From: Zymomonas sp.
GTDB taxonomy: Bacteria; Pseudomonadota; Alphaproteobacteria; Sphingomonadales; Sphingomonadaceae
Reading direction: 5' to 3'
NCBI RefSeq assembly: GCF_020216885.1
Contig: NZ_JAIWON010000113.1
Location: 1-14,902, forward strand
DNA: 14,902 bases
The notes beneath the pieces were generated by a model. That model worked only from the letters and a program-made list of their open reading frames with translations. It was not told where the DNA came from and ran no database searches. Position numbers and translations under genes: made by a program. Position 1 is the first letter of the stretch; each line of letters starts with the position of its first letter. This document shows, one piece after another, positions 5,679-12,787 of the stretch.

Positions 5679-7577
5679 TTAGGATTTTGGCTTTACCTGA
5701 TTATCTTTGGTGGCCTGTGGCTGACTTTCGGTTTTTGGAGATGTTTCATTTGGCGTTTCTGCAGAGGTAAGGTTGGCAAGATAGTTTTTAGCCTCTTCTG
5801 AACCTTGATTGGCGGCTTTTTTGAACCAGTCTGCGGCTGTATCAAGGGCGAAAATTTCTTGATTTTTGGGGTCGGCGTAAATCTTGCCAAGATTGATTTC
5901 GGCTTTGATATCATTTTTGTTGGCCGCCTGTTGTAACCAGTAAATGGCTATCGGAATATTTTTAGGCACGCCTTCACCAAAAATATAGGCAATGCCTAGA
6001 TTAAGCTGCCCCCGTAAGCTACCATTCTGCGCCGCTTTTTTATACCAAAGGGCTGCTTTTTTGAAATTTTGTGGGACAATTTCCCCTTGGCTGTAATGAT
6101 AACCTAGAATAAATTCTGCCTCTGTTTCTCCTTGATCGGCAGCCTGTTTGTATAAAGAAAGGGCTTTCTTGTTGTCTTTGGGCAAGCCTTTGCCCTTCTC
6201 ATATAAGATACCTAGAAAAAGCTGTGCCTTGGGATAATTCTGGTCAGCCACTTTTTGAAAAAGAGCGGCCGCTTTTTCAAAATCGCTTTCTCCTAGCTGT
6301 CCGCCATAATACAGCGCACCCAGATTGACGGTTGCGCTAAGATCTCCTTGATTAGACGCTTTTTCAAACCAATAGGCAGCCTGTTTAAAATCTTGCGCTA
6401 TTTCTTTGCCTTCAGAATATTTCAAGGCCAAATCATACTGGGCTTCTTTATCCCCTTTTTCAGCTTTTTCGCGGAGAGCCGAGATCACCTGTTGATGCGT
6501 TTCTGAAATTTTCGGGTCTTTATTGCTGTAGAGAATATTAACCCATTTTTGGGCTTCTTTATCGCCGGCGAGCGCGGCCTTTTTAAGCCAAAATTCGGCT
6601 TTTTCCTTATCTTTTAACGCTTCTGATTGCTGATAAATCGCCCCGACCATTCTTTGAGCATCGGATTCGCCCCATTTAGCGGCTTTTTCTAACCAATAGA
6701 GAGCTTTCTCTTGGTCTTTTTTGATCCCTTCGCCATTGTAATACATCACCCCCAACATTTTTGCGGCAGAGCTGTTATAGTCTTTGGCTGCCTTTTCAAA
6801 CCAATAAGCCGCTTTTTCTTTGTCGCAAGGAAGCCATTCTCCCCAATAATAGCTTTCTGCTAAGACACCTCTTGAAACGGCATCTCCCTGTTTGGATGCT
6901 TTTTGGAGCCAATAGGTTGCTTTTTCTTTATCCTTAGGGAGATCTTCCCCTGTGAGATAAAAGCGGGCAAGCGTTCTTGAGGCAACCCAATTACCCTCAT
7001 TGGCTGAGCTTTCCAGCCCATGAAGCGCTTTTTTTTGATCGCGCGGGACATCATCACCCATCCAGTAGAGCATCGCTAGACGGCGGGCAGATTCTATATC
7101 CCCTGATTGGATTGCTTTTTTATACCACGAAATGCCTTTCTCGACATTTTTAGGAACACCTTCTCCATTGATATAGAGCGTTGCCAAACGTCGGCAGGCA
7201 TCCCAATCCCCCCATTTGGCGGCTTGTTCAAACCAATAGGCCGCTTTGGTGCTATCTGCCGGAACACCGTCGCCATTATAATAAAAAAGACCGATCATGC
7301 GAGCGGCTTCGCCATCGCGATCTTTCGTGGCTTCTTGATACCAATGCAGGGCTAAATGAAAGTCTTTCGGAAAACCTTCGACATCGCCTTTGGAATATAA
7401 ATAGCCCATGAAGCGTTCTGCATTATGATTTCCCTGTTTGGCGGCGTTCTTGAGATTTTCGATTTGATATTCTTCCATAGCCGTTAAGGCCTGTAATTTT
7501 GAGCAAATGGGCATAAAAAAAGGTATCGCCGCCAGTGATATTCTCGAAAAAATGGAAAAGAATAGGGAAGGCTTCAT
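5679..7577 (-). CDS. Large exported Sel1-like repeat protein, about 15 repeats
   Basis: The 632-residue protein starts with a signal peptide (MKPSLFFSIF..., likely cut after LQA at about residue 30), followed by about 15 Sel1-like repeats of 35-37 residues. Two blocks can be seen: eight regular repeats (about 52-340), a degenerate one around KEAQKWVNILYSN/ISETHQQVISALREKAEKG, then six more regular repeats and a half repeat. The C-terminal 35 residues are a hydrophilic Thr/Pro/Gln/Lys tail. Such solenoids act as protein-binding scaffolds, and HcpA-like and EnvZ-linked members are known; the partner here is unknown. A Cys at 25 near the cleavage site does not fit a lipobox well. Only a weak AAAGAA ribosome site precedes the ATG. 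A perfect TATAAT on the minus strand (7611-7606) is the likely -10. Confidence 0.9.
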   Translation of the reverse strand: MKPSLFFSIFSRISLAAIPFFMPICSKLQALTAMEEYQIENLKNAAKQGNHNAERFMGYLYSKGDVEGFPKDFHLALHWYQEATKDRDGEAARMIGLFYYNGDGVPADSTKAAYWFEQAAKWGDWDACRRLATLYINGEGVPKNVEKGISWYKKAIQSGDIESARRLAMLYWMGDDVPRDQKKALHGLESSANEGNWVASRTLARFYLTGEDLPKDKEKATYWLQKASKQGDAVSRGVLAESYYWGEWLPCDKEKAAYWFEKAAKDYNSSAAKMLGVMYYNGEGIKKDQEKALYWLEKAAKWGESDAQRMVGAIYQQSEALKDKEKAEFWLKKAALAGDKEAQKWVNILYSNKDPKISETHQQVISALREKAEKGDKEAQYDLALKYSEGKEIAQDFKQAAYWFEKASNQGDLSATVNLGALYYGGQLGESDFEKAAALFQKVADQNYPKAQLFLGILYEKGKGLPKDNKKALSLYKQAADQGETEAEFILGYHYSQGEIVPQNFKKAALWYKKAAQNGSLRGQLNLGIAYIFGEGVPKNIPIAIYWLQQAANKNDIKAEINLGKIYADPKNQEIFALDTAADWFKKAANQGSEEAKNYLANLTSAETPNETSPKTESQPQATKDNQVKPKS

Positions 7578-7605
7578 TTCTTTTTCTTTTAGAAAAAATT
7601 TAATT

Positions 7606-7636
7606 ATTATAAATTGTTATACTATTTTTAAAATAG
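7606..7636 (-). promoter_or_regulatory. Candidate promoter and operator of the large Sel1 gene
   Basis: On the minus strand a consensus TATAAT lies at 7611-7606, about 30 bp before the ATG. The palindrome CTATTTT-T-AAAATAG (7622-7636, 7-bp arms) covers the -35 position, where no good hexamer is seen. A second small dyad, GACAG-GACT-CTGTC, lies at 7666-7679. Rest of the 221-bp spacer: a weak CGGTT/AACCG hairpin at 7694-7705 that might end the TonB receptor transcript, with only a poor T-run. Confidence 0.4.
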
Positions 7637-7798
7637 GCACAGCTTTTTTTGAATATTCTTGCTGTGACAGGACTCTGTCCTATGAAAATAAGTCGGTTGA
7701 AACCGGATTACATTATTGGATTTTTGTGAGGTTTTTCACTTTTGCTGTTTATTGCCGTGATCCCGACAAGAATTGGATAGAAATATCATCTTATAAAA

Positions 7799-10219
7799 TC
7801 AGAATTGGCCGCTGAGGCGGATACCCCATGTTGCCGGCATACCGGAGAGGGCAACATTGTCGCCGGAAATGAAAAAATTGCGGGTGATGTCATAGCGCTT
7901 GTTAAAGATATTTTTGCCGAAAATCGCCACTGTCCAGCGGTTATTTTTGGGTGAAAGCGTGATGTCAGCGCCCCATAAGCTGTAGGCTGGAACATTATAA
8001 ATGCCGCCATAGAAAGAATGATAACGGCTTCTTCGGCTGTAATTCATACCGGTGGTTAGATGGAAATTACCGATTGTCCAACGATAGCTGGCTGAACCAT
8101 TAAGCGTAAATTGCGGAAAGGGTAAGGCCTCGCCCTTGCGGCTTTTATAAATACCGACATAGCTGTTATCCGGTAATTTTTGCACGCCCTTTAAAGAAGA
8201 AAAACGGTCATATTGACCAATTGCCCAACCAGCCGATTGTGAAAGCGTGAGTGATTTTATCGGCATCCATGTGGCTTCTATCTCCCCGCCATAAAGATGA
8301 GATCGGGGCGCATTAACGATTTGACCAATTAAGCCGCCATTTCTGCTGTCAAAGGTCGCAGACTGAATTTGTTGATGGCTATAGTCATAATAGAAACCGG
8401 CTACATTCAAAGTTAAATGCGATTTTGGCAGTGTTAATTTATTGCCGACTTCATAAGCTAAAACCGATTCTGCCTTGAATGGCTTGGCTGATAACGCGGC
8501 GTTATCCGAATTATAAGTTGTAAAACCACCTGACTTTATGCCGCGTGTAAAAGACGCATAAAGCATGTCGTTTTTAACAGGATTATAATCGATCTCTAGC
8601 TTGCCTGTTGGTTGTGTAAACTGCGTATTTTTATGGCCGCTGACATTATCAGGATTCGTTATAATACCGTCGGTAATATAGTGGGATGTCAGGTTTAAAA
8701 GGCTGCGGGATTCATGCTCGATACGGAAGCCTCCGATAAAACGGAGCTTATCTGAAAAACGATAATTAACCTGACCAAAGGCGGCGATTGTATCCACCCT
8801 TTGATTGTAGCTGACATCTCCTTCTGTTGCGTAAGAGGCATCAGTAAAGCCGGATTGATAGCGATCGCTGAGAGACTGGTGACCGTAATAAATGCCGCCA
8901 ATCCAGCTTAAACGATCCTGTGGGTCGGATTCCAGTCGGATTTCATTCGCGAGAACGCGGGCTTTTGTTTTAAAGGCGACATCCGCCAATCCCAAAGTTG
9001 AGGCATCGAAATTGTCATATTCGCGCCTTTTAATGCCGTCATAACTGAAGAGATTGGTCAAGGTTGCAAAAGAGAATTCTTGCTTGCTTTTAAAGCTGAT
9101 TCCGCCGGTATCAATATGGCTGAAGGGTTTGCTATTCGGGTTAATTCCGATTTCCTTGGCGAAAGCGGCGGATGTTCCCCAGCGGGTGATATAACGGCTT
9201 TGATCTGCCGGAGTGCTTTGTCCCGAAACAGCGGTAAGAGGTGCAAAAAGATGCAGTCCACTGGAGTCCGAGCGGTCATAGCTGCCATGAAGATTCAGTT
9301 CAAAGGTCAGGCTATCATTGGCATCATAGTCAAACAGCAATCTGGCAGCATTGCGGTTAGTGCGTCCTAAAGATTGCCCTTGGTCATTATGCTGCCATGC
9401 GCCGCCTTGTTCGCTTTGTCCGGCCAAACGGAAGCGGAGCCGGTCATTGATACCGCCTGAAATATAGCCATCAATTTTGGTCGCATTGAATCGGCCATAT
9501 TGAACCGAAATACCCCCCGTATAATGGTCGCTGGGTCTGTTTAGGATGTAATTGATTGAACCGCCGGTTGTATTGCGACCGGAAGCTGTCCCTTGCGCCC
9601 CGCGCGCAATCTCGACACGCTGAATATCAAACATCATCCCATTTGTGGCGAAAGAAACAGGATTGGCGACACCGTCAATATAAACCAGAACGGAAGACGC
9701 ATTGTTGCTGGAATAATTGTTGAATCCTACCCCCCGCATCGCAAAAACAGGTTGGCCGCTTCCGAATTGTGGCGTGACCTGTAGTGAAACCGTCTGATAT
9801 TGTAGGTCAAAGACATTATTCACATTACGGCTTGTTAGTGTTTCGCCGGAAAGAACGCTGATGGATCGGCCAATATTCTGAATCCTATCGCTCTGTTTTT
9901 TGGAAGTAACGACAATCTCCCCGTTCTCTTTGGATGTAGAGGGCGGCGGCATTTTTGCCTTTGGATGGCTGTCGAATGAGAGGGGCTTGTCCGTTACTTT
10001 GGATGTCTCGGCTATCTTTTCTGTTTTAGGTAAATCTGTGTTTGGGGCTTGTTCAGAGAAAGACGGCGATGGTGTTCGGTTATCCTGTGGCGTAAGGGCG
10101 GTTGATTCTGCCCAGAGGCCGGAGGGGCAAACCGAAAGATAAAGACCAATCAGAGGCGGTAGAAGATGTGGAACCGCCACTGATAATAAAATTCTGTCTT
10201 TTTCGTGGCGAAAAGCCAT
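7799..10219 (-). CDS. TonB-dependent outer-membrane receptor
   Basis: This 806-residue protein has the parts of a TonB-dependent transporter. A signal peptide covers about residues 1-37 (ends GLWA-ES). A 60-residue Pro/Ser/Thr-rich linker follows, then a TonB box EIVVTSKK at 101-108. The plug domain spans about 114-230, with SVLSGETL, FAMRGVGFNNYS, VLVYIDGV and VEIARGAQGTASGRNTTGGSINYI. The rest is a beta-barrel with alternating aromatic strands, ending in Phe (RLSGQF) as BAM substrates do. The plug resembles FecA/IroN-like and sphingomonad receptors with GRNTTGG, so the substrate may be an iron chelate, a sugar or another small ligand; the sequence does not decide. CGGAA lies 6 bp before the ATG. 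No transporter or TonB gene is adjacent. Confidence 0.93.
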   Translation of the reverse strand: MAFRHEKDRILLSVAVPHLLPPLIGLYLSVCPSGLWAESTALTPQDNRTPSPSFSEQAPNTDLPKTEKIAETSKVTDKPLSFDSHPKAKMPPPSTSKENGEIVVTSKKQSDRIQNIGRSISVLSGETLTSRNVNNVFDLQYQTVSLQVTPQFGSGQPVFAMRGVGFNNYSSNNASSVLVYIDGVANPVSFATNGMMFDIQRVEIARGAQGTASGRNTTGGSINYILNRPSDHYTGGISVQYGRFNATKIDGYISGGINDRLRFRLAGQSEQGGAWQHNDQGQSLGRTNRNAARLLFDYDANDSLTFELNLHGSYDRSDSSGLHLFAPLTAVSGQSTPADQSRYITRWGTSAAFAKEIGINPNSKPFSHIDTGGISFKSKQEFSFATLTNLFSYDGIKRREYDNFDASTLGLADVAFKTKARVLANEIRLESDPQDRLSWIGGIYYGHQSLSDRYQSGFTDASYATEGDVSYNQRVDTIAAFGQVNYRFSDKLRFIGGFRIEHESRSLLNLTSHYITDGIITNPDNVSGHKNTQFTQPTGKLEIDYNPVKNDMLYASFTRGIKSGGFTTYNSDNAALSAKPFKAESVLAYEVGNKLTLPKSHLTLNVAGFYYDYSHQQIQSATFDSRNGGLIGQIVNAPRSHLYGGEIEATWMPIKSLTLSQSAGWAIGQYDRFSSLKGVQKLPDNSYVGIYKSRKGEALPFPQFTLNGSASYRWTIGNFHLTTGMNYSRRSRYHSFYGGIYNVPAYSLWGADITLSPKNNRWTVAIFGKNIFNKRYDITRNFFISGDNVALSGMPATWGIRLSGQF

Positions 10220-10240
10220 ATAAAATTCCGTATTATTTTC

Positions 10241-10258
10241 TTTTTACTTGAGTAAAAA
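10241..10258. promoter_or_regulatory. Perfect palindrome just upstream of the TonB receptor gene
   Basis: TTTTTACT-TG-AGTAAAAA has 8-bp arms and lies 22-39 bp before the receptor ATG. Next to it on the minus strand is TATAAA (10265-10260), a candidate -10, so the palindrome would cover the transcription start, as a repressor site does. The regulator is unknown, and it is not a recognisable Fur box. Confidence 0.45.
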
Positions 10259-10287
10259 TTTTATATTTCTTATTTTTTTATTGCGTT

Positions 10288-10316
10288 TTAATGTTAGAAA
10301 TATATTGTAACATTAA
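10288..10316. promoter_or_regulatory. 29-bp inverted repeat upstream of the TonB receptor (candidate operator)
   Basis: TTAATGTTA (10288-10296) and TAACATTAA (10308-10316) are perfect 9-bp arms with an 11-bp spacer. The centre is 83 bp before the receptor ATG, about where an activator or repressor would bind relative to the TATAAA at 10265-10260. The long arms and GTTA/TAAC halves resemble dimer sites of TetR or MarR-type regulators, but none is encoded nearby. Confidence 0.45.
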
Positions 10317-10359
10317 CGGTGAGGTAGAAATTTATTTAAAAATACTTGTAAAGAAAACT

Positions 10360-10450
10360 ATCAACATTATTGATGAGAGTAAAATATAAAAATTTAATTT
10401 TAATATTTCTATTTTATATGGATTATTATTCTAAAATTGAATAGAAATAT
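10360..10450. repeat. Further inverted repeats in the AT-rich spacer
   Basis: Two more dyads occur in this gene-free stretch. ATCAA-N5-TTGAT lies at 10360-10374. ATATTTCTATT (10403-10413) pairs with AATAGAAATAT (10440-10450), perfect 11-bp arms with a 26-bp spacer. They are 140-230 bp from the receptor start and could be distant operators, RNA hairpins or chance in about 80% AT sequence. No ORF with a ribosome site is seen between 10220 and 10500. Confidence 0.35.
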
Positions 10451-10498
10451 CGAATATTTTCCCGAAATAGACAACTGTCATCGTTGATTTTTTAATAA

Positions 10499-10519
10499 CA
10501 AAAAGGGGCAAAATGCCCC
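10499..10519 (-). terminator. Intrinsic terminator of the YcgN-family gene
   Basis: Read on the minus strand, GGGGCA (10519-10514) pairs with TGCCCC (10510-10505) around a 3-nt loop, and TTTTTG follows (10504-10499). It lies about 50 bp after the stop codon of the gene at 10568-11002. Confidence 0.88.
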
Positions 10520-10567
10520 ATAAATCAATCTAAAAAGAGCTATTTTTCTGCTTTGATTGTCCCCTTT

Positions 10568-11002
10568 TTAGATGGGAGGCTCGACAAGGTGATTTTCAAG
10601 GTCACCGGCTTGATCTTCAGATACTGTCCAGCCTTGGACGGATTCACCGACCTGATGCACGGCATCGCGATCACCACAAAGGAGATAATGCCATTCCGGT
10701 AAAGTTTTGCCTTCGTAAAGCAAGCGATAGGCGCAGCTTTCGGGAAGCCACGGGATTTTGCCGAGTAACGAGACCTCGAGACGGACGCAATCAGGAACAT
10801 ATTTTTTACGATGCTTGTAATTACAGCATTGGCCGCTGGCACGATCCAGAAGGCGGCAGGCCACATTGGTATAAACGACATCGCCGGTATCTTCATCTTC
10901 AAGTTTGAAAAGACAGCATTTGCCGCAGCCATCGCATAGGGCTTCCCATTCCTCCCTTTTCATGGCGTCCAACGGAATTTTTTCCCAGAAACGATCAATC
11001 AT
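10568..11002 (-). CDS. ycgN: YcgN / UPF0260 family cysteine-cluster protein
   Basis: The 144-residue protein matches E. coli YcgN (about 150) in length and in its main motifs: W(E)ALCDGCGKCCL at 20-31, EDTGxVxxTNVACRLLD at 38-53, NYxxR, PDC at 70-72, WLPESCAYRLLxEGxxLPxWHxLL at 85-108. The CxxCxxCC cluster (Cys23, 26, 29, 30) and the further Cys49, 60, 72 and 90 suggest a bound Fe-S cluster or zinc, as in the broader YkgJ group. The biochemical role of the family is not known. It has no signal peptide. AAAGG lies 7 bp before the ATG. It is divergent from the ankyrin gene and ends in its own terminator, so it is probably a single-gene unit. Confidence 0.9.
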   Translation of the reverse strand: MIDRFWEKIPLDAMKREEWEALCDGCGKCCLFKLEDEDTGDVVYTNVACRLLDRASGQCCNYKHRKKYVPDCVRLEVSLLGKIPWLPESCAYRLLYEGKTLPEWHYLLCGDRDAVHQVGESVQGWTVSEDQAGDLENHLVEPPI

Positions 11003-11159
11003 TCATAAGCCTTTATGCATTGGAAAATTTTTTGGAAAAGGAAACAGGATTTTCCCATAACCTGTTAACCGGCCTTTTGTAGTGATATTTCCTGTAATAT
11101 TATGAAAATAGCCTGATTGCCCATTGATAAGTATAAAAAGAAGGGTGACAGGAAAAACC

Positions 11160-11192
11160 ATGTCGCCAAGCGGAGAAAAAAATGTCTTTTAG
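11160..11192 (+). CDS. Possible 10-residue upstream ORF overlapping the ankyrin gene start
   Basis: ATG at 11160 opens MSPSGEKNVF and stops at TAG 11190-11192, overlapping the first 11 bases of the ankyrin gene in another frame. AGGA (11150-11153) sits 6 bp before it, a reasonable ribosome site, and the ankyrin gene's own GGAG lies inside the small ORF. Translation of one could therefore influence the other. It may equally be an accident of a purine-rich leader. Confidence 0.25.
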   Translation: MSPSGEKNVF

Positions 11193-11784
11193 AAAAATTT
11201 CCGGCTTTATATTGGCCTTGGGATTGGCTGTGACCCCGATCGCGGCACAGGCGGAGAGTGATACCTATACTTTTCTAAAAGCGGTTCGTGATCATGATAC
11301 CAATCAGATTACGACCCTTGTCGATCGTCAGCCCAGCATCATCGACAGCAAAGATTATAACACCGGTGACACCGCTTTACATCTGACAAGCAGAGGGCGC
11401 GATAATGCTTGGTTGGCCTATTTCCTTTATAAAAGAGCGCGGGTCGATGCGAAAAACAAGGCGGGGCAAACGCCTTTAATGGTGGCAACCCAAATCGGTT
11501 GGGCAGATGGCGCACAATTATTACTGGAAGGCGGTGCCGATCCCAATATTACCGATAATAGCGGTCAGACCCCTTTGATTATTGCTGTGCAAAACCGCAA
11601 TTTACAAATGGTCAGATTACTGGTCGATAATCATGCCGATCCGTCCATCAAAGATCATATCGCTGGACGTTCGGCTTTGGATTATGCCGGACAGGATGGT
11701 CGATCTTCGGCTATTGTGAAAATTCTTGATGGGGCGCAGCCTGTTGTCAAAAAGCCGATGATGGGCCCTGTGCTGCGCCGCTGA
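11182..11784 (+). CDS. Exported ankyrin-repeat protein
   Basis: The 200-residue protein has a signal peptide (SFRK, a hydrophobic core, AQA-ES with cleavage after residue 24), so it is likely periplasmic. Five ankyrin repeats fill the mature part: a degenerate first one (about 27-59), then TGDTALHLTSRGR (61-92), AGQTPLMVATQIG (95-126), SGQTPLIIAVQNRN (128-159) and AGRSALDYAGQDG (161-187). A short basic tail ends in VLRR. Ankyrin repeats bind proteins; the partner is unknown, though in other proteobacteria exported ankyrin proteins such as AnkB assist periplasmic catalase. No catalase is nearby. GGAG lies 7 bp before the ATG. Its stop is 3 bp from the convergent DUF1491 gene, with no terminator between. 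Confidence 0.92.
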   Translation: MSFRKISGFILALGLAVTPIAAQAESDTYTFLKAVRDHDTNQITTLVDRQPSIIDSKDYNTGDTALHLTSRGRDNAWLAYFLYKRARVDAKNKAGQTPLMVATQIGWADGAQLLLEGGADPNITDNSGQTPLIIAVQNRNLQMVRLLVDNHADPSIKDHIAGRSALDYAGQDGRSSAIVKILDGAQPVVKKPMMGPVLRR

Positions 11785-11787
11785 TTT

Positions 11788-12126
11788 TCAGGCGAGGAGG
11801 GAAAGGGCAAGGCTTTCGCTTTGCCGTCCTTCCAATTCGATAATCCATAGATCGGGGTCAAAGCGTTTCCGCTTGTCGATATAGCGGGTGAATTCAGATT
11901 CATCCGCGTCCTCGGCAATGGCCGCGCGTCCCCAGCCATAGCGGCCTTCGGGGAGGAATGCCCGCTCAAGTAAATAGAGTGGGTGGCCTTGCTCCGTGAT
12001 GACCAAAATCAGGCTGCCTGCTTCGGCCTCGCCTTTTTTCAGCACCATCATTGATTGTCCAGCCGTATCCATCTGCCGTAACAAGGCCTTTACCAAGATA
12101 TGAGTCGCGAGACGGGGTTCTGTCAT
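11788..12126 (-). CDS. DUF1491 family protein
   Basis: The 112-residue cytoplasmic protein fits the alphaproteobacterial DUF1491 family: an N-terminal RLATHILVKALLRQMDTAG, then a glycine- and acid-rich strand region (KKGEAEAGSLILVI), and a C-terminal WGRAAIAEDADESEFTRYIDKRKRFDPDLWIIELEGR. No function is known for the family and no catalytic motif is evident. Its ATG overlaps the ptsN stop (TGATG), so it is translated as the last gene of the hpf-ptsN unit. Its role may be tied to nitrogen-PTS or stationary-phase physiology, but that is only by association. Confidence 0.8.
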   Translation of the reverse strand: MTEPRLATHILVKALLRQMDTAGQSMMVLKKGEAEAGSLILVITEQGHPLYLLERAFLPEGRYGWGRAAIAEDADESEFTRYIDKRKRFDPDLWIIELEGRQSESLALSLLA

Positions 12127-12587
12127 CAGGCGTGACCGCTATCATCAAGTAGCAACGCATAAAGCGCATCGCGGGAACCGGCACCCCGCAATTTTGCCCG
12201 CAGATTTTCATCTCGCATCCGGCGGCTGACGCAAGCTAGGCTACGCAAATGGTCAATACCGGCTTCTGTTGGAGAAAACAGGAAAAACAACAGATCAACC
12301 GGCAATTTGTCCACCGCATCAAATTCGATGGGTTCTTTCAAACGGACAACAAAAGCGGATACTTTTTTCAGGCTGTCGAGCTTGCCATGCGGTATCGCAA
12401 TACCGTGACCAAAGCCGGTTGAACCAAGATTTTCTCTTTCATGTAACCGTTCGGCGATAACCTTGGGGTTAATTAGAAATTCTCGTCCAGCCCATTGGGC
12501 AACCTGCTGGAAGAGTGTTTTTTTGTTAGAAGGATTGAAGTTAATCTCAATCCTGTCCGGCGCGATTATATCGGCCAGTTCATTCAT
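12126..12587 (-). CDS. ptsN: PTS nitrogen-regulatory EIIA protein (EIIA-Ntr)
   Basis: The 153 residues form one PTS EIIA type-2 domain. The phosphorylation site is His67 in GFGHGIAIPHGK, followed by PIEFDAVDKLPVDLLFFLFSP and HLRSLACVSRRMRD, all typical of PtsN. In the Ntr phosphotransfer chain it accepts phosphate from EI-Ntr via NPr/HPr and controls targets such as potassium transporters and sensor kinases; it does not move sugar. The start has AAAGG about 9 bp upstream. It lies between hpf and a DUF1491 gene. The hpf-ptsN pairing is conserved in many proteobacteria, where rpoN often precedes; here dnaQ does. Two stem-loops lie in its 200-bp upstream region. Confidence 0.95.
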   Translation of the reverse strand: MNELADIIAPDRIEINFNPSNKKTLFQQVAQWAGREFLINPKVIAERLHERENLGSTGFGHGIAIPHGKLDSLKKVSAFVVRLKEPIEFDAVDKLPVDLLFFLFSPTEAGIDHLRSLACVSRRMRDENLRAKLRGAGSRDALYALLLDDSGHA

Positions 12588-12636
12588 GTTTTTTCGCCTT
12601 TATATGCCCACGATTGCAAAGATCGCAGCACCAGAC

Positions 12637-12667
12637 ATTTTCTGAAAGGCACGACCTTTCAGAAAAT
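12637..12667. repeat. Perfect 13-bp stem-loop upstream of ptsN
   Basis: ATTTTCTGAAAGG (12637-12649) and CCTTTCAGAAAAT (12655-12667) pair without mismatch around a 5-nt loop. It lies 50-80 bp before the ptsN ATG. On both strands the stem is followed by A rather than T, so it is not a normal terminator. It could be an RNase III or processing site, a stabilising hairpin in the mRNA, or a protein-binding dyad. Confidence 0.75.
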
Positions 12668-12700
12668 AAAGTCAAAATTCTATCAATATTCCTTCCGGAA

Positions 12701-12757
12701 ACGGGGGAGAGAGGTCGATAATTCTCTTGAAAAGAGGGAGCGACCTCTCTCCCGTTT
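12701..12757 (-). repeat. Long stem-loop downstream of hpf
   Basis: AGAGAGGTCG (12708-12717) pairs perfectly with CGACCTCTCT (12741-12750). The stem goes on as ACGGG/CCCGT across a two-G bulge, and CTCTT/AAGAG pair inside the loop. On the minus strand a shorter alternative hairpin, GGGAG/CTCCC, followed by TCTTTT can form from the same bases, and that one looks terminator-like. It begins 31 bp after the hpf stop and probably sets how much hpf mRNA continues into ptsN. Confidence 0.65.
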
Positions 12758-12787
12758 GTTATCTCCGTCTATCTGAATATTTAACGA

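Noticed and set aside
5679..7577. CRISPR or other non-coding repeat array
   Set aside because: The periodic DNA is explained by in-frame 36-residue Sel1 repeats; there are no unique spacers of constant length.
7507..7815. 102-codon plus-strand open frame across the large Sel1 gene start and the spacer
   Set aside because: It overlaps the signal-peptide region of the well-supported Sel1 gene and the end of the TonB receptor gene, has no clear ribosome site and shows no family resemblance.
10540..10932. 130-codon minus-strand frame overlapping the YcgN gene
   Set aside because: The YcgN frame carries the conserved cysteine motifs; this one is out of frame and reads through the stop region toward the terminator.
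12637..12667. Hairpin upstream of ptsN as an intrinsic terminator
   Set aside because: The 3' side of the stem is followed by A-rich sequence on both strands, not by a T-run.
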